Assembly: GCF_018860625.1 (NCBI RefSeq) | Contig: NZ_JAHKQB010000014.1 | Span: forward strand, 186,001 to 250,000 | DNA: 64,000 nt | Direction of reading: 5' to 3' | Origin: Paracoccus sp. C2R09 | GTDB taxonomy: Bacteria > Pseudomonadota > Alphaproteobacteria > Rhodobacterales > Rhodobacteraceae | In this document: positions 47,183-55,491 of the stretch, piece after piece | How positions within the stretch are numbered: position 1 is the first letter of the stretch | Layout: the number at the start of each line of letters is the position of its first letter | Notes under the pieces: generated by a model | The model's input: only the letters and a program-made list of their open reading frames with translations | What the model was told of the DNA's origin: nothing | The model's database searches: none | Made by a program: the position numbers and the translations under genes

Positions 47183-48195
47183 TGATCCCCCTTGGGGTCC
47201 AGCGGGTTGCCGTTCTCGTCCACCGTCGCCTCGAAGCCCAGGCTTAGCGGATCGAATTCGTAATGCGCGCCGCAGAACTGGCAATCGGCCGTGACCTTGC
47301 CGTCATCGGTGGTCATGTGCTGGATGTCCTTGGCCGAATAGATCGACAGCGTCCCGCGAACCCGGTCCGCGCTGCACGAACAGCCGAACTCGACCGGCTG
47401 GGCGTCATAGGCGCGCGGGGTCTCCTCGTGGAACAGGCGCACCAGAAGGTCCGTGGGTCCGACCGCGGGGCCGATCAGTTCCAGCGTCTCGACAGTGTCC
47501 AGCAGCATGTTGGCGCGGTTCCAGTTCTCGGATTCGGCACCTTGCAGGATATCGGCGGCCTCGATCAGGCCGTCCTGTCCGCTGCCGCCATCGCCCGCCT
47601 GCTGGGGCTGGCCCGGCAGGGTCTGCAGCATCATGCCGCCCGCGCGCCATTGCGGACCCGAACCGGGCAGGTGCGAATGCCCCGACGCCAGGTGGAACCG
47701 CGTCGGCAGCTGTTCGGACTGCGCGAAATAGGTCTGCGCGCAGGCCGACAGCGATCCGCCCGCAATCGGGGTGATCCCCTGATAGGGCGTGCTGCCCTGG
47801 CCCTGGTCGATCAGGATCGCGAAATACCCGTCGCCGATCTGGTCGAAGGGCTTCGAGGAATCCAGCCGCTCGGCATCGAAGCTGGCCCAGGCACGGATGC
47901 GGGCGGGCGCGCCTTCGGCCTCGGGGGCGAAGTAATCGGCCGCCAATGTGCGGATCGCGCCCGTGCCACGGACCTGCAGGCTTAGCTTCCAGCGCAGCTT
48001 CATCGTCGGGCCGATCAGCGCGGTCAGCAGCGCGATCTCGGCCACCATGGCGGCGACGGGCGCGGGATAGTCGTGGCGGGTCAGGATATGGTCCAGAACG
48101 CCGTCCAGCCGGGCCACGCGGCCGCGGATGTCCGAACGGTCCAGCTGGAACGGCAGGACCGTATCGTCCCAGGCAATCTGGTTGATCTTGTTCAT
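47179..48195 (-). CDS. hslO: redox-regulated chaperone Hsp33
   Basis: Hsp33 becomes a holdase chaperone when oxidised. It is 338 residues, slightly longer than E. coli Hsp33. The zinc and redox switch cysteines are CSC at 272 and 274 and CQFC at 305 and 308. AAGGAAG lies before the start. It heads the hslO-Nudix-cca-ABC-methyltransferase run. An RpoH-like promoter is visible upstream, which fits heat-shock control. Confidence 0.96.
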   Translation of the reverse strand: MNKINQIAWDDTVLPFQLDRSDIRGRVARLDGVLDHILTRHDYPAPVAAMVAEIALLTALIGPTMKLRWKLSLQVRGTGAIRTLAADYFAPEAEGAPARIRAWASFDAERLDSSKPFDQIGDGYFAILIDQGQGSTPYQGITPIAGGSLSACAQTYFAQSEQLPTRFHLASGHSHLPGSGPQWRAGGMMLQTLPGQPQQAGDGGSGQDGLIEAADILQGAESENWNRANMLLDTVETLELIGPAVGPTDLLVRLFHEETPRAYDAQPVEFGCSCSADRVRGTLSIYSAKDIQHMTTDDGKVTADCQFCGAHYEFDPLSLGFEATVDENGNPLDPKGDQ

Positions 48196-48243
48196 GGGGC
48201 TTCCTTGAATTCTCTTCCTGGGCGCCAAGCGCCGGGTCGGGGC

Positions 48244-48274
48244 CCAATATAGGCGATTTCGCGACGATCCCAAG
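48244..48274 (-). promoter_or_regulatory. RpoH-like heat-shock promoter for hslO
   Basis: On the minus strand CTTG (48274-48271), a 17-base spacer and CCTATATTGG (48253-48244) match the alphaproteobacterial RpoH pattern CTTG-N17/18-CYTATNTNNG at every defined position. The predicted start lies near 48238, about 43 bases before the hslO ATG. Hsp33 is a known heat-shock protein, so position and function agree. Confidence 0.65.
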
Positions 48275-48345
48275 GGGCCGCCTTTTACCGCAGGGGCATG
48301 CGCGGTATCACCGTCGCGCATATCGGACCTATTGGGGAAACAGCC

Positions 48346-48789
48346 ATGATCCCGCGTTTCGGACAGCCGCCAAGCCCACGCCACGCCTATCGGCGGCGGG
48401 CGGGTGCCTATGCCATCCTGTGGCGCGACGGCCGCATCCTGCTGACCTTCCAGCGTCGGCCCGAACCCGAATTCCAGCTGCCCGGCGGCGGGATCGATCC
48501 GGGCGAATCCCCCATCCGCGCGCTGCATCGCGAGGTCTACGAGGAAACCGGCTGGCGGATCGGGCAGGCGCAGCGGATCGGGGCCTATCGGCGGTTCTGC
48601 AACATGCCGGAACTGGGCCATCACGCCGAAAAGCGCTGCGAGATCTGGGTCGCCCGTCCGACGCTGCTGCTGGGCCCCCCGACCGAACCGGGACACAGCG
48701 CGCATTGGGTCACCCCGTCCGAGGCGCTGGCACTGATCGAGGATGCGGGATCGCTGGCCGCGCTCAGCTCGTGGTTGGGCGGGCGCTGA
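48346..48789 (+). CDS. Nudix hydrolase
   Basis: This 147-residue Nudix protein has the box GGGIDPGESPIRALHREV to YEETGW at about 48-70 with all metal-binding positions. Substrate is not recognisable; length and AYAILWRDGRILLTFQR suggest an ADP-sugar, RppH-like or general housecleaning type. An in-frame ATG 48 bases upstream exists, but the ATG at 48346 follows GGGGAAACAG. It diverges from hslO, and its 3' end overlaps the convergent phosphatase gene by 26 bases. Confidence 0.88.
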   Translation: MIPRFGQPPSPRHAYRRRAGAYAILWRDGRILLTFQRRPEPEFQLPGGGIDPGESPIRALHREVYEETGWRIGQAQRIGAYRRFCNMPELGHHAEKRCEIWVARPTLLLGPPTEPGHSAHWVTPSEALALIEDAGSLAALSSWLGGR

Positions 48790-50062
48790 GCTGGACGAGC
48801 CGCGCATCGTTGCGCATCTCGATCAGGACGGCCGAGACGTCGTCCAGTCTTTCGCCGCGGCTGTATTCCGATACCGACCAGGCCATGGATTCGAGGAAGG
48901 CATGCCCCGACAGGAAGGCGTTGGTGCGCAGGATCGCCTCGAGCCCCTCGTCGCCCAGCTGGGTGCCGTTCGGGGTCGCGGCCTCGGTCACGCCGTCCGA
49001 GGTGATCAGCAGCCGGTCGCCGGGCTTCAGCTGCAATTCCAGTTCGTCGAAGATGGGGCGTTCGAAGACGCCGATGGGCATGCCGCCCCTGCCCAGATGT
49101 TCGATGCTGCCATCCGCGCGCTGCAGCACGGGGTGGGGGTGGCCCGCCTGAACCATGCGCAGCTGCCCTGTGCTGTGGTTCATCTCGGCATAGATCATGG
49201 TGAAGTAGCTGTCGGTGTTCATCTCCTCGAGCATCATGCCGTTGAAGAAATGCGCCAGCGCGCCTGGACCGCGCGGATCGATCCCGCCCTGCGCCGCCCG
49301 AAGCGCGACGTTCAGATCGGACGAGCTGGACAGATGCACCGAAAGCTGCGCGGTCAGCAGCGCCGCCGTCACGCCATGCCCCGACACGTCCAGCGCATAG
49401 ATCCCCAGCCAATCCCCCGAGATCGGAAAGAAGCCCACCAGATCGCCGCCGATATGCCCCGCGGGCCGCAGCAGCAGGCTGATGTCCAGCTGACCGAAAC
49501 GCCCCGATCTTTCGCGCACCAGCCCCTGCTGCAGCTTGCGGGCCTCGCGCAGGTCGCGCTCCATCGCGGCCTGGGTTTCCGACAGCTGCGCCATCGCGGT
49601 GCGAAGGCGCGCATTGCTGGCGCGCAGGTCGTCTTCCGTCCTGCGCATGCGTTCGGCGGCCGCAAGGCGTGCCATCAGTTCCGGGCGGGCGACCGGCAGC
49701 GACAGGAAGTCATCGACCCCCGCCGCCAGCCCCGCCGCCATTCCCTTGTCGCCGCGATCCGATGTCAGCAGCAGGAAATACCCCGAATGCGGCCCCGGAT
49801 GCGCACGGAACTGCCGGCACAGGTCCAATCCGGTCATGTCGGGCAGTTGCGCCGATGACAGCAACAGGTCGGGATGGCGCGCGGTGATCTGGACGATCGC
49901 GTCGGCCCCGGTGGCGGCGGCCGTACATTCCAGCCCCGCCTGCTGAAGCATGGCCTGCAAGCTGTCGCGGCACGCATCCGCAGGCCCCGCCAGCAGCGCG
50001 TGGCGCGGCCTGTGGGCGGTGGTGTCGGCATCCGAGGGGCGGGGGCGATTCGCGGCTTTCAT
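48764..50062 (-). CDS. RsbU/SpoIIE-type PP2C phosphatase with degenerate receiver domain
   Basis: This 432-residue protein has a receiver-like domain (about 20-130), a coiled coil (about 135-182) and a C-terminal PP2C phosphatase (about 185-420). The phosphatase keeps GGD (203-205), DVSGHG (223-228), AGHPHP, SDGVTEA and the final DDVS, so it is probably active on a phosphoprotein such as an anti-anti-sigma factor. The receiver has Ser70 where the phosphoacceptor Asp should be, lacks the N-terminal acidic pair, and has Leu122 for the conserved Lys. It therefore should not be phosphorylated normally. No partner STAS or anti-sigma gene is adjacent. Confidence 0.9.
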   Translation of the reverse strand: MKAANRPRPSDADTTAHRPRHALLAGPADACRDSLQAMLQQAGLECTAAATGADAIVQITARHPDLLLSSAQLPDMTGLDLCRQFRAHPGPHSGYFLLLTSDRGDKGMAAGLAAGVDDFLSLPVARPELMARLAAAERMRRTEDDLRASNARLRTAMAQLSETQAAMERDLREARKLQQGLVRERSGRFGQLDISLLLRPAGHIGGDLVGFFPISGDWLGIYALDVSGHGVTAALLTAQLSVHLSSSSDLNVALRAAQGGIDPRGPGALAHFFNGMMLEEMNTDSYFTMIYAEMNHSTGQLRMVQAGHPHPVLQRADGSIEHLGRGGMPIGVFERPIFDELELQLKPGDRLLITSDGVTEAATPNGTQLGDEGLEAILRTNAFLSGHAFLESMAWSVSEYSRGERLDDVSAVLIEMRNDARLVQLSARPTTS

Positions 50063-50083
50063 AACGCGGACCCTAGCGGGCAG

Positions 50084-50103
50084 GCCGTAAAGAAGCCGTA
50101 AAG
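50084..50103. repeat. direct repeat with 11-bp period upstream of the phosphatase gene
   Basis: GCCGTAAAG occurs at 50084-50092 and 50095-50103, two copies on the same face of the helix, 22 to 41 bases upstream of the minus-strand start at 50062. On the coding strand it reads CTTTACGGC twice. It is a candidate operator. Confidence 0.55.
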
Positions 50104-50108
50104 GGCGT

Positions 50109-50143
50109 GGGTTCCGGCAGCGCGGGATGCACCGCCGGAACCC
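50109..50143 (-). terminator. hairpin terminator after ilvA
   Basis: A perfect 10-bp stem GGGTTCCGGC/GCCGGAACCC with a 15-base loop lies 9 bases after the ilvA stop. On the minus strand it is followed by ACGCCCTTTAC, a weak T-tract. Confidence 0.6.
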
Positions 50144-50152
50144 GGGGATGGG

Positions 50153-51406
50153 TCAGACCAGCAGTTCGGCCAAGATTCCGTCATTGGTGATGTCGCGGAA
50201 ATTGAACCCGCCCTCGGTCAGTCGCTGCATCAGCGCGGTCAGGTTGGCGGGGGCCGTCGTCTCGATCCCGATCAGGACCGAGCCGAAATTGCGCGCCGAT
50301 TTCTTCAGGTATTCGAACCGCGCGATATCGTCCTCGGGACCCAGCAGCTGCAGCAGGTCGCGCAGCGCGCCGGGGCGCTGCGGCATGCGCAGGACGAAAT
50401 ACTTCTTCAACCCAGAAAAGCGCTGCGCGCGTTCCTTGACCTCGGGCAGGCGCTCGAAGTCGAAATTGCCGCCCGAACAGACGACGACCACGGTCTTGCC
50501 GGTCAGGTCGCCCAGATCCGCAAGCACGTCCAGCGCCAACGCGCCCGCCGGTTCCAGGACGATGCCCTCGGCGTTCAGCATCTCCAGCATGGTGCCGCAG
50601 ATCCGGTCCTCGGGGGCCAGATGCACCTGATCGGCCGAAAAGCGCGACAGATGCTCGAAGGGCAGGGCGCCGATGCGCGCGACCGCCGCGCCGTCGACGA
50701 AGCTGTCCACCGCGGGCAGGGCCACGGGCGCGCCCGATTGCAGCGCGGCCTGCAGGCTGGCCCCGCCCAGGGGCTCGGCAAAGGCGAACTCGGTATCGGG
50801 GGCCAGCCCGCGCAGATAACGCGTGACACCCGATGCAAGGCCGCCACCGCCCACCGGCAGCACGACCAGATCGGGGGCGCAGCCCAGCTGGTCCAGCATC
50901 TCCATGCCGACGGTGGCCTGACCCTCGATCACGTCGGGGGCGTCGAAGGGCGACAGGAAGGCCGCACCCTGTTCGGCGCAGAAGGCCTGCGCGGCGGCCA
51001 GCGTCTGGTCGAAGTAATCGCCGGTCAGCACGATCTCGATGGCGTCGCCGCCGAAGACGCGGGTCTTCTGGATCTTCTGCTGGGGCGTGGTGACGGGCAT
51101 GAAGATCGTGCCCTTCGCGCCGAAATGACGGCAGGCATAGGCCACGCCCTGCGCGTGGTTGCCCGCACTGGCGCAGACGAAATGTCCGCGCGTGCCGGGC
51201 GTCACCAGCTTGCGCATGGCATTGTAGGCGCCACGCAGCTTGTAGCTGCGCACGGGGGTCAGATCCTCGCGCTTGAGCCAGATGTCGGCGCCGTATTTCG
51301 CCGACAGGTGGTCGTTGCGCTGCAGGGGCGTGGGCTCGAACAGGTCGCGAAGCGCGGCCTCGGCATGCTGGACGGAGGCGACAAAATTTTCCATGGCCAT
51401 GGCCAT
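50153..51406 (-). CDS. ilvA: threonine ammonia-lyase (short form, one ACT-like domain)
   Basis: This PLP enzyme converts threonine to 2-oxobutanoate, the first step of isoleucine synthesis. It is 417 residues from the ATG at 51406. Lys56 in RSYKLRGAYN binds PLP, GGGGLAS binds the phosphate, and one C-terminal ACT-like domain (about 325-417) follows, as in TIGR02079 enzymes. Three in-frame ATGs (51406, 51400, 51394) arise from tandem ATGGCC; the last gives MENFVASV, the usual N-terminus. No clear ribosome site distinguishes them. Confidence 0.95.
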   Translation of the reverse strand: MAMAMENFVASVQHAEAALRDLFEPTPLQRNDHLSAKYGADIWLKREDLTPVRSYKLRGAYNAMRKLVTPGTRGHFVCASAGNHAQGVAYACRHFGAKGTIFMPVTTPQQKIQKTRVFGGDAIEIVLTGDYFDQTLAAAQAFCAEQGAAFLSPFDAPDVIEGQATVGMEMLDQLGCAPDLVVLPVGGGGLASGVTRYLRGLAPDTEFAFAEPLGGASLQAALQSGAPVALPAVDSFVDGAAVARIGALPFEHLSRFSADQVHLAPEDRICGTMLEMLNAEGIVLEPAGALALDVLADLGDLTGKTVVVVCSGGNFDFERLPEVKERAQRFSGLKKYFVLRMPQRPGALRDLLQLLGPEDDIARFEYLKKSARNFGSVLIGIETTAPANLTALMQRLTEGGFNFRDITNDGILAELLV

Positions 51407-51434
51407 GCCGCGAAAGCATCCGATTGGCAAGGGC

Positions 51435-52196
51435 TCAGCGCAGATCGCGCCCCTCGACCATGTGCCCCCAGAGCGTGGTGGCCAGCGACAGCCCGGCCAG
51501 CGCCCAGGCCCAGGACATCAGCACCGCGACGATGCCCGCAAGCAGCGCGGAATATGTGACCGAGGCGATCGCGGCCGGAACGAGCGAGGGCAGCGATTGC
51601 AGCACGAAGATCATCACCGCCAGCGACAGGAAGCAGCGCCATTGCCCGCCGGTGGCCCGCCACGCCCGCCGGATCGGCGCGGGCTCGCGCAGCGCGGCAC
51701 CGGGCAGGGCGGTCAGCAGCCGCAGTCCCAGGGCCATGAACAGCACCATCAGCACGATCATCGTCGCCATCGCGAAGACGGCGCGGCCCATGCCCATGCC
51801 CATCCCGCCCATCGTCAGCGACATGATCGCCATCCCGAGGAACACCGGGACCATGATGATCAGGGCAATGACGATCCCCGTACCCGCATAGGTCAGCATC
51901 TGGCGCAGGCGGCCGGGTGCGACGATGCGCGGCGCGTCGCCCCGCAGGACGTGGCGATGCCACGCGACCGCCGTGGCAAGGAAGATGGCGGTATTCCCGG
52001 CGGCCAGGATCAGCACGATGGCGGGCGACATCCCCATCGGTCCCATCATCGCCCCCGGCACATGCGGGGTCGCGATCACCGACAGCAGCGTCGTCAGCGC
52101 CATCGCGGCAAGCAGCGGCCAGGCGACGTTCAGCGTGGCGCGCGGATCGTGGAACAGCATCAGCACCGCATGGCGCAGCAGGCGAAATGAAAGCAT
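51435..52196 (-). CDS. uncharacterised multi-span membrane protein
   Basis: This 253-residue protein has about six predicted membrane helices and two methionine- and glycine-rich patches (GAMMGPMGMSP, MGGMGMGMGRAV). I do not recognise a family. A loop with HRHVLRGDAPR lies between helices 2 and 3. It diverges from argG across 106 bases and precedes ilvA by 28 bases on the same strand, so it may be co-transcribed with it. Methionine-rich patches could contact metals, but nothing else supports that. Confidence 0.75.
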   Translation of the reverse strand: MLSFRLLRHAVLMLFHDPRATLNVAWPLLAAMALTTLLSVIATPHVPGAMMGPMGMSPAIVLILAAGNTAIFLATAVAWHRHVLRGDAPRIVAPGRLRQMLTYAGTGIVIALIIMVPVFLGMAIMSLTMGGMGMGMGRAVFAMATMIVLMVLFMALGLRLLTALPGAALREPAPIRRAWRATGGQWRCFLSLAVMIFVLQSLPSLVPAAIASVTYSALLAGIVAVLMSWAWALAGLSLATTLWGHMVEGRDLR

Positions 52197-52244
52197 GGAA
52201 ATGATCCCTATTCAGGCAGATGCACCCTATTCGCGCCGCAACCC

Positions 52245-52273
52245 TTGTGACAATGAACCGAACGCCGTATTCC
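52245..52273 (+). promoter_or_regulatory. candidate sigma-70 promoter for argG
   Basis: TTGTGA at 52245-52250 and TATTCC at 52268-52273 have a 17-base spacer. The predicted start is near 52280, about 23 bases before the argG ATG. GGGTTAACC lies at 52292-52300, just before the start codon. Confidence 0.45.
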
Positions 52274-52302
52274 CTGCCAAAATTCGTTGAAGGGTTAACC
52301 GC

Positions 52303-53529
52303 ATGACCGACGCGCCGAAAAAAGTCGTCCTTGCCTATTCCGGTGGGCTGGACACCTCGATCATCCTCAAATGGCTCCAGACCGAGTATGGCTGCGAGGT
52401 CGTGACCTTCACCGCCGATCTGGGCCAGGGCGAGGAACTGGAGCCTGCCCGTGCCAAGGCGGAACTGCTGGGCATCGCCCCCGAGAACATCCATATCGAG
52501 GATCTGCGCGAGGAATTCGTGCGCGATTTCGTCTTCCCGATGTTCCGCGCCAATGCGCTCTATGAGGGGCTGTATCTGCTGGGCACCTCGATCGCGCGGC
52601 CGCTGATCTCCAAGCGGCTGGTCGAACTGGCGCAGCAGCACGGCGCGGATGCGGTGGCGCATGGCGCGACCGGCAAGGGCAACGACCAGGTCCGGTTCGA
52701 ACTGTCGGCCTATGCGCTGGACCCGTCGATCAAGGTCATCGCACCCTGGCGCGAATGGGACCTGACCAGCCGCACCAAGCTGATCGAGTTCGCCGAGCAG
52801 AACCAGATCCCGATCGCCAAGGACAAGCGCGGCGAGGCCCCCTTCAGCGTCGACGCGAACCTGCTGCACACCAGCAGTGAGGGCAAGGCGCTGGAGAACC
52901 CCGCCGATGCCGCGCCCGAATACGTCTATCAGCGCACCGTCGCCCCCGAGGACGCCCCCGAGACGCCCGAATTCATCGAAGTGACCTTCGAGAAGGGCGA
53001 TGCGGTCGCGATCAACGGCGAGGCGATGTCGCCCGCCACGATCCTGACCAAGCTGAACGAGCTGGGCGGCAAGCACGGCATCGGTCGCCTGGACTTCGTG
53101 GAAAACCGCTTCGTCGGCATGAAGTCGCGCGGCATCTACGAGACCCCCGGCGGCACCGTCCTGCTGGAGGCCCATCGCGGGATCGAGCAGATCACCCTGG
53201 ACAGCGGCGCGGGCCACCTCAAGGACAGCCTGATGCCCCGCTATGCCGAGCTGATCTATAACGGCTTCTGGTTCAGCCCCGAGCGCGAGATGCTGCAGGC
53301 GGCCATCGACAAGAGCCAGGAACATGTCAGCGGCACGGTGCGTCTGAAGCTCTACAAGGGCAGCGCGACCTGCGTGGGTCGCTGGTCGGATCACTCGCTG
53401 TATTCCGAGGCGCATGTGACCTTCGAAGATGACGCCGGCGCATACGACCAGAAGGACGCGGCAGGCTTCATCCGCCTGAACGCGCTGCGCCTGAAGCTGA
53501 TCGCCAACCGCAACGCCCGCTTCAAGTAA
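52303..53529 (+). CDS. argG: argininosuccinate synthase
   Basis: This enzyme joins citrulline and aspartate using ATP, the step before ArgH. It is 408 residues. The ATP-pyrophosphatase P-loop AYSGGLDTS lies at 11-19, and [13 protein letters not shown] and the C-terminal [13 protein letters not shown] are typical. GAAGGG precedes the start. It stands alone, with its own likely promoter and a strong terminator. argH and argJ are elsewhere in this window, so the arginine pathway is dispersed. Confidence 0.97.
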   Translation: MTDAPKKVVLAYSGGLDTSIILKWLQTEYGCEVVTFTADLGQGEELEPARAKAELLGIAPENIHIEDLREEFVRDFVFPMFRANALYEGLYLLGTSIARPLISKRLVELAQQHGADAVAHGATGKGNDQVRFELSAYALDPSIKVIAPWREWDLTSRTKLIEFAEQNQIPIAKDKRGEAPFSVDANLLHTSSEGKALENPADAAPEYVYQRTVAPEDAPETPEFIEVTFEKGDAVAINGEAMSPATILTKLNELGGKHGIGRLDFVENRFVGMKSRGIYETPGGTVLLEAHRGIEQITLDSGAGHLKDSLMPRYAELIYNGFWFSPEREMLQAAIDKSQEHVSGTVRLKLYKGSATCVGRWSDHSLYSEAHVTFEDDAGAYDQKDAAGFIRLNALRLKLIANRNARFK

Positions 53530-53553
53530 GCGCCGCGAAACGCGTTTCCGCAG

Positions 53554-53587
53554 CCCCGTCGGACATCCGTCCGGCGGGGTTTCCTTT
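53554..53587 (+). terminator. rho-independent terminator of argG
   Basis: An 11-bp stem (53554-53564 with 53569-53579, one G-U pair) and an ATCC loop are followed by TTTCCTTTT. It lies 24 bases after the stop. Confidence 0.88.
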
Positions 53588-53635
53588 TGCGCCGCGCCCC
53601 GCCAGATTGACCGCGCATCATCGAAAGGCCGCCCC

Positions 53636-54169
53636 ATGACCCGTCCCGCCCGCATCGCCATCCTGACCGTCAGCGACCGCGCCGCCAGCGGCGAATACGA
53701 GGACAAGGGCGGTCCAGGGGCCGAGGCCTGGCTGCGCGGGGTGATCACCTCGGACATGGTAATCGACCGCCATATCGTCCCTGATGGACGAGAGGTCGTG
53801 GCCGACAAGTTGCGCGAACTGGCCGATGGCGGGGCGGACCTGATCCTTGTCACCGGCGGCACCGGCCCCGCGCCGCGCGATCTGACCCCCGAGGCGGTGT
53901 CCGACGTGGCCGAACGCGAATATCCGGGCTTTGGCGAGGAGATGCGCCGTGCCAGCCTGCGCGAGGTGCCGACCGCGATCCTGTCGCGCCAGACCGCCGT
54001 CAGCCGCGGCCGGACGCTGATCATCACCATCCCCGGCAAGCCCTCGGCCATCGCGACCTGCCTCGACGCGGTCTTTGCCGCCGTTCCCTATTGCCTGGAC
54101 CTGCTGGGCGCCGCGCGGATCGAGACCGACCCCGCCCGCATCGAGGCGTTCCGGCCGAAGGCGAAGTGA
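53636..54169 (+). CDS. moaB: molybdenum cofactor biosynthesis protein MoaB
   Basis: This 177-residue protein of the MoaB/Mog family binds molybdopterin and adenylates it. Motifs are ILTVSDRAASGEYEDKGGP at the N-terminus, VTGGTGPAPRD and PGKPSAI. Length fits MoaB more than the two-domain MoeA. No other moa or moe gene is near, so it appears to be a stand-alone unit after the argG terminator. Confidence 0.93.
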   Translation: MTRPARIAILTVSDRAASGEYEDKGGPGAEAWLRGVITSDMVIDRHIVPDGREVVADKLRELADGGADLILVTGGTGPAPRDLTPEAVSDVAEREYPGFGEEMRRASLREVPTAILSRQTAVSRGRTLIITIPGKPSAIATCLDAVFAAVPYCLDLLGAARIETDPARIEAFRPKAK

Positions 54170-54273
54170 CCCGTTCCGGCACGAAACCGCCATGGCAGGG
54201 GCGGCCCGGTTGAATGCCCCCGTCGCCGGGCGTAGGCCCGGTGTCGATGCAACCGGCAAGGATAGGAAACCAG

Positions 54274-54789
54274 ATGAAAAAATTCATGTCCCTCGTGGTC
54301 GCGGCAAGCTGCGGCCTGGGTGTCGGCACCGCAGCGGCGGCGCAGCCTTCCGATGCGCGGCTGGATGCGGCGGTCGGGTATTTCCAGGACATCTGCATGG
54401 GGGGCGGCGACCTGCGGGCATCGCTGCAGGCCTTCGAGGCATCGGGCGATTTCGGCAATCCGCAGGTCACCGATTCAGGCGGGCTCGTCTATGGCAGCTT
54501 CACCGGCCCGGATCGGATCAACGGTTCGGTCAAGATGGGCTTCGACGGGATCGCGGATCACTGCTCGATCATCGTGACGAACGCGGGCGATCCGCTGCAG
54601 ACCTCCAAGGCCATCGCATTGCGCCTTGCGGGCGGCGATGCCGATGCGCTGCTGGCCGAGCCGGGCTTCGGCGATTATCCGGATGGCGGCATCGCCATCG
54701 AGGGGCCGCAGGGTGTGATCTTCGTGGCGCCGCTCGGGACCGGGGCGTCGTCGGACATCGTCCACGTCAACTTCTTCCCCGGCAAGTGA
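54274..54789 (+). CDS. uncharacterised secreted protein
   Basis: This 171-residue protein has a clear signal peptide (KKFMSLVVAASCGLGVGTAAAA, cut near residue 23) and no membrane helix after it. The mature part contains two cysteines (DICMGGG and DHCSIIV) that could form a disulfide. I do not recognise the family. A possible AGGAAA ribosome site precedes the ATG at 54274. It converges directly on lrgB with no gap. It may be a periplasmic protein with a role specific to this lineage. Confidence 0.75.
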   Translation: MKKFMSLVVAASCGLGVGTAAAAQPSDARLDAAVGYFQDICMGGGDLRASLQAFEASGDFGNPQVTDSGGLVYGSFTGPDRINGSVKMGFDGIADHCSIIVTNAGDPLQTSKAIALRLAGGDADALLAEPGFGDYPDGGIAIEGPQGVIFVAPLGTGASSDIVHVNFFPGK

Positions 54790-55491
54790 TCAGCCGAAGG
54801 CCGCCAGCACAAGGGGCGCGATGATCGCCGTCAGCACGGCGTTCAGCCCCATGCCGATGCCGGAAAAGGCGCCGGCGGTCTGGTTCACCTGAAAGGCCCG
54901 CGCGGTCCCGATCCCATGCGCGGCGACGCCGATGGCAAAGCCCCGCGCACGCCAGTCGCGGATGCGCAGCAGGTCCAGAAGCGGGGTCACGACGATCGCG
55001 CCGAAGATGCCGGTCAGCAGGACCATCACGGCGGTCAGCGTGGGCTGGCCGCCCAGACGTTCGGCGATGCCGATGGCGACTGGGGCGGTGGTCGATTTCG
55101 GCGCCAGCGATGCCAGCACCGTGCCTTCGACCCCCATCGCATGGGCGATGGCCAGCGCGCTGATCACCGCCGTGCCCGACCCCGCCAGCAGCGCCGCGAT
55201 CATCGGCAGGGCCGCGCGGCGCAGGCGGTGCAGGTTGTCCAGAAGCGGCAGCCCCAATGCGACCGTCGCGGGGCCCAGCATGAAATGCACGAATTGCGCC
55301 CCCTCGAAATAGGTCGCGTAATCGGTGCCCGTCAGCGACAAAAGCGCGCCCAGAAGGATCACGGCGATCATCACCGGGTTCGCCCAGCTCTGGCCCCCGG
55401 TGGCGCGCGCGCAGGCCGTTCCGGCCAGATAGGCCAGAAGCGTGGCGGTCAGCCAGATCAGGGGTTCCTGCGTCAGATAGGACCAGATCAT
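54790..55491 (-). CDS. lrgB: LrgB-family membrane protein
   Basis: This 233-residue protein of the LrgB/CidB family has several membrane helices. It carries the family stretch LAPKSTTAPVAIGIAERLGG and a C-terminal GVAAHGIGTARAFQ. LrgA and LrgB act together, by holin/antiholin-like control of murein hydrolases in Gram-positives and by pyruvate or glycolate transport in other reports. Its start overlaps the lrgA stop by four bases. Confidence 0.92.
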   Translation of the reverse strand: MIWSYLTQEPLIWLTATLLAYLAGTACARATGGQSWANPVMIAVILLGALLSLTGTDYATYFEGAQFVHFMLGPATVALGLPLLDNLHRLRRAALPMIAALLAGSGTAVISALAIAHAMGVEGTVLASLAPKSTTAPVAIGIAERLGGQPTLTAVMVLLTGIFGAIVVTPLLDLLRIRDWRARGFAIGVAAHGIGTARAFQVNQTAGAFSGIGMGLNAVLTAIIAPLVLAAFG

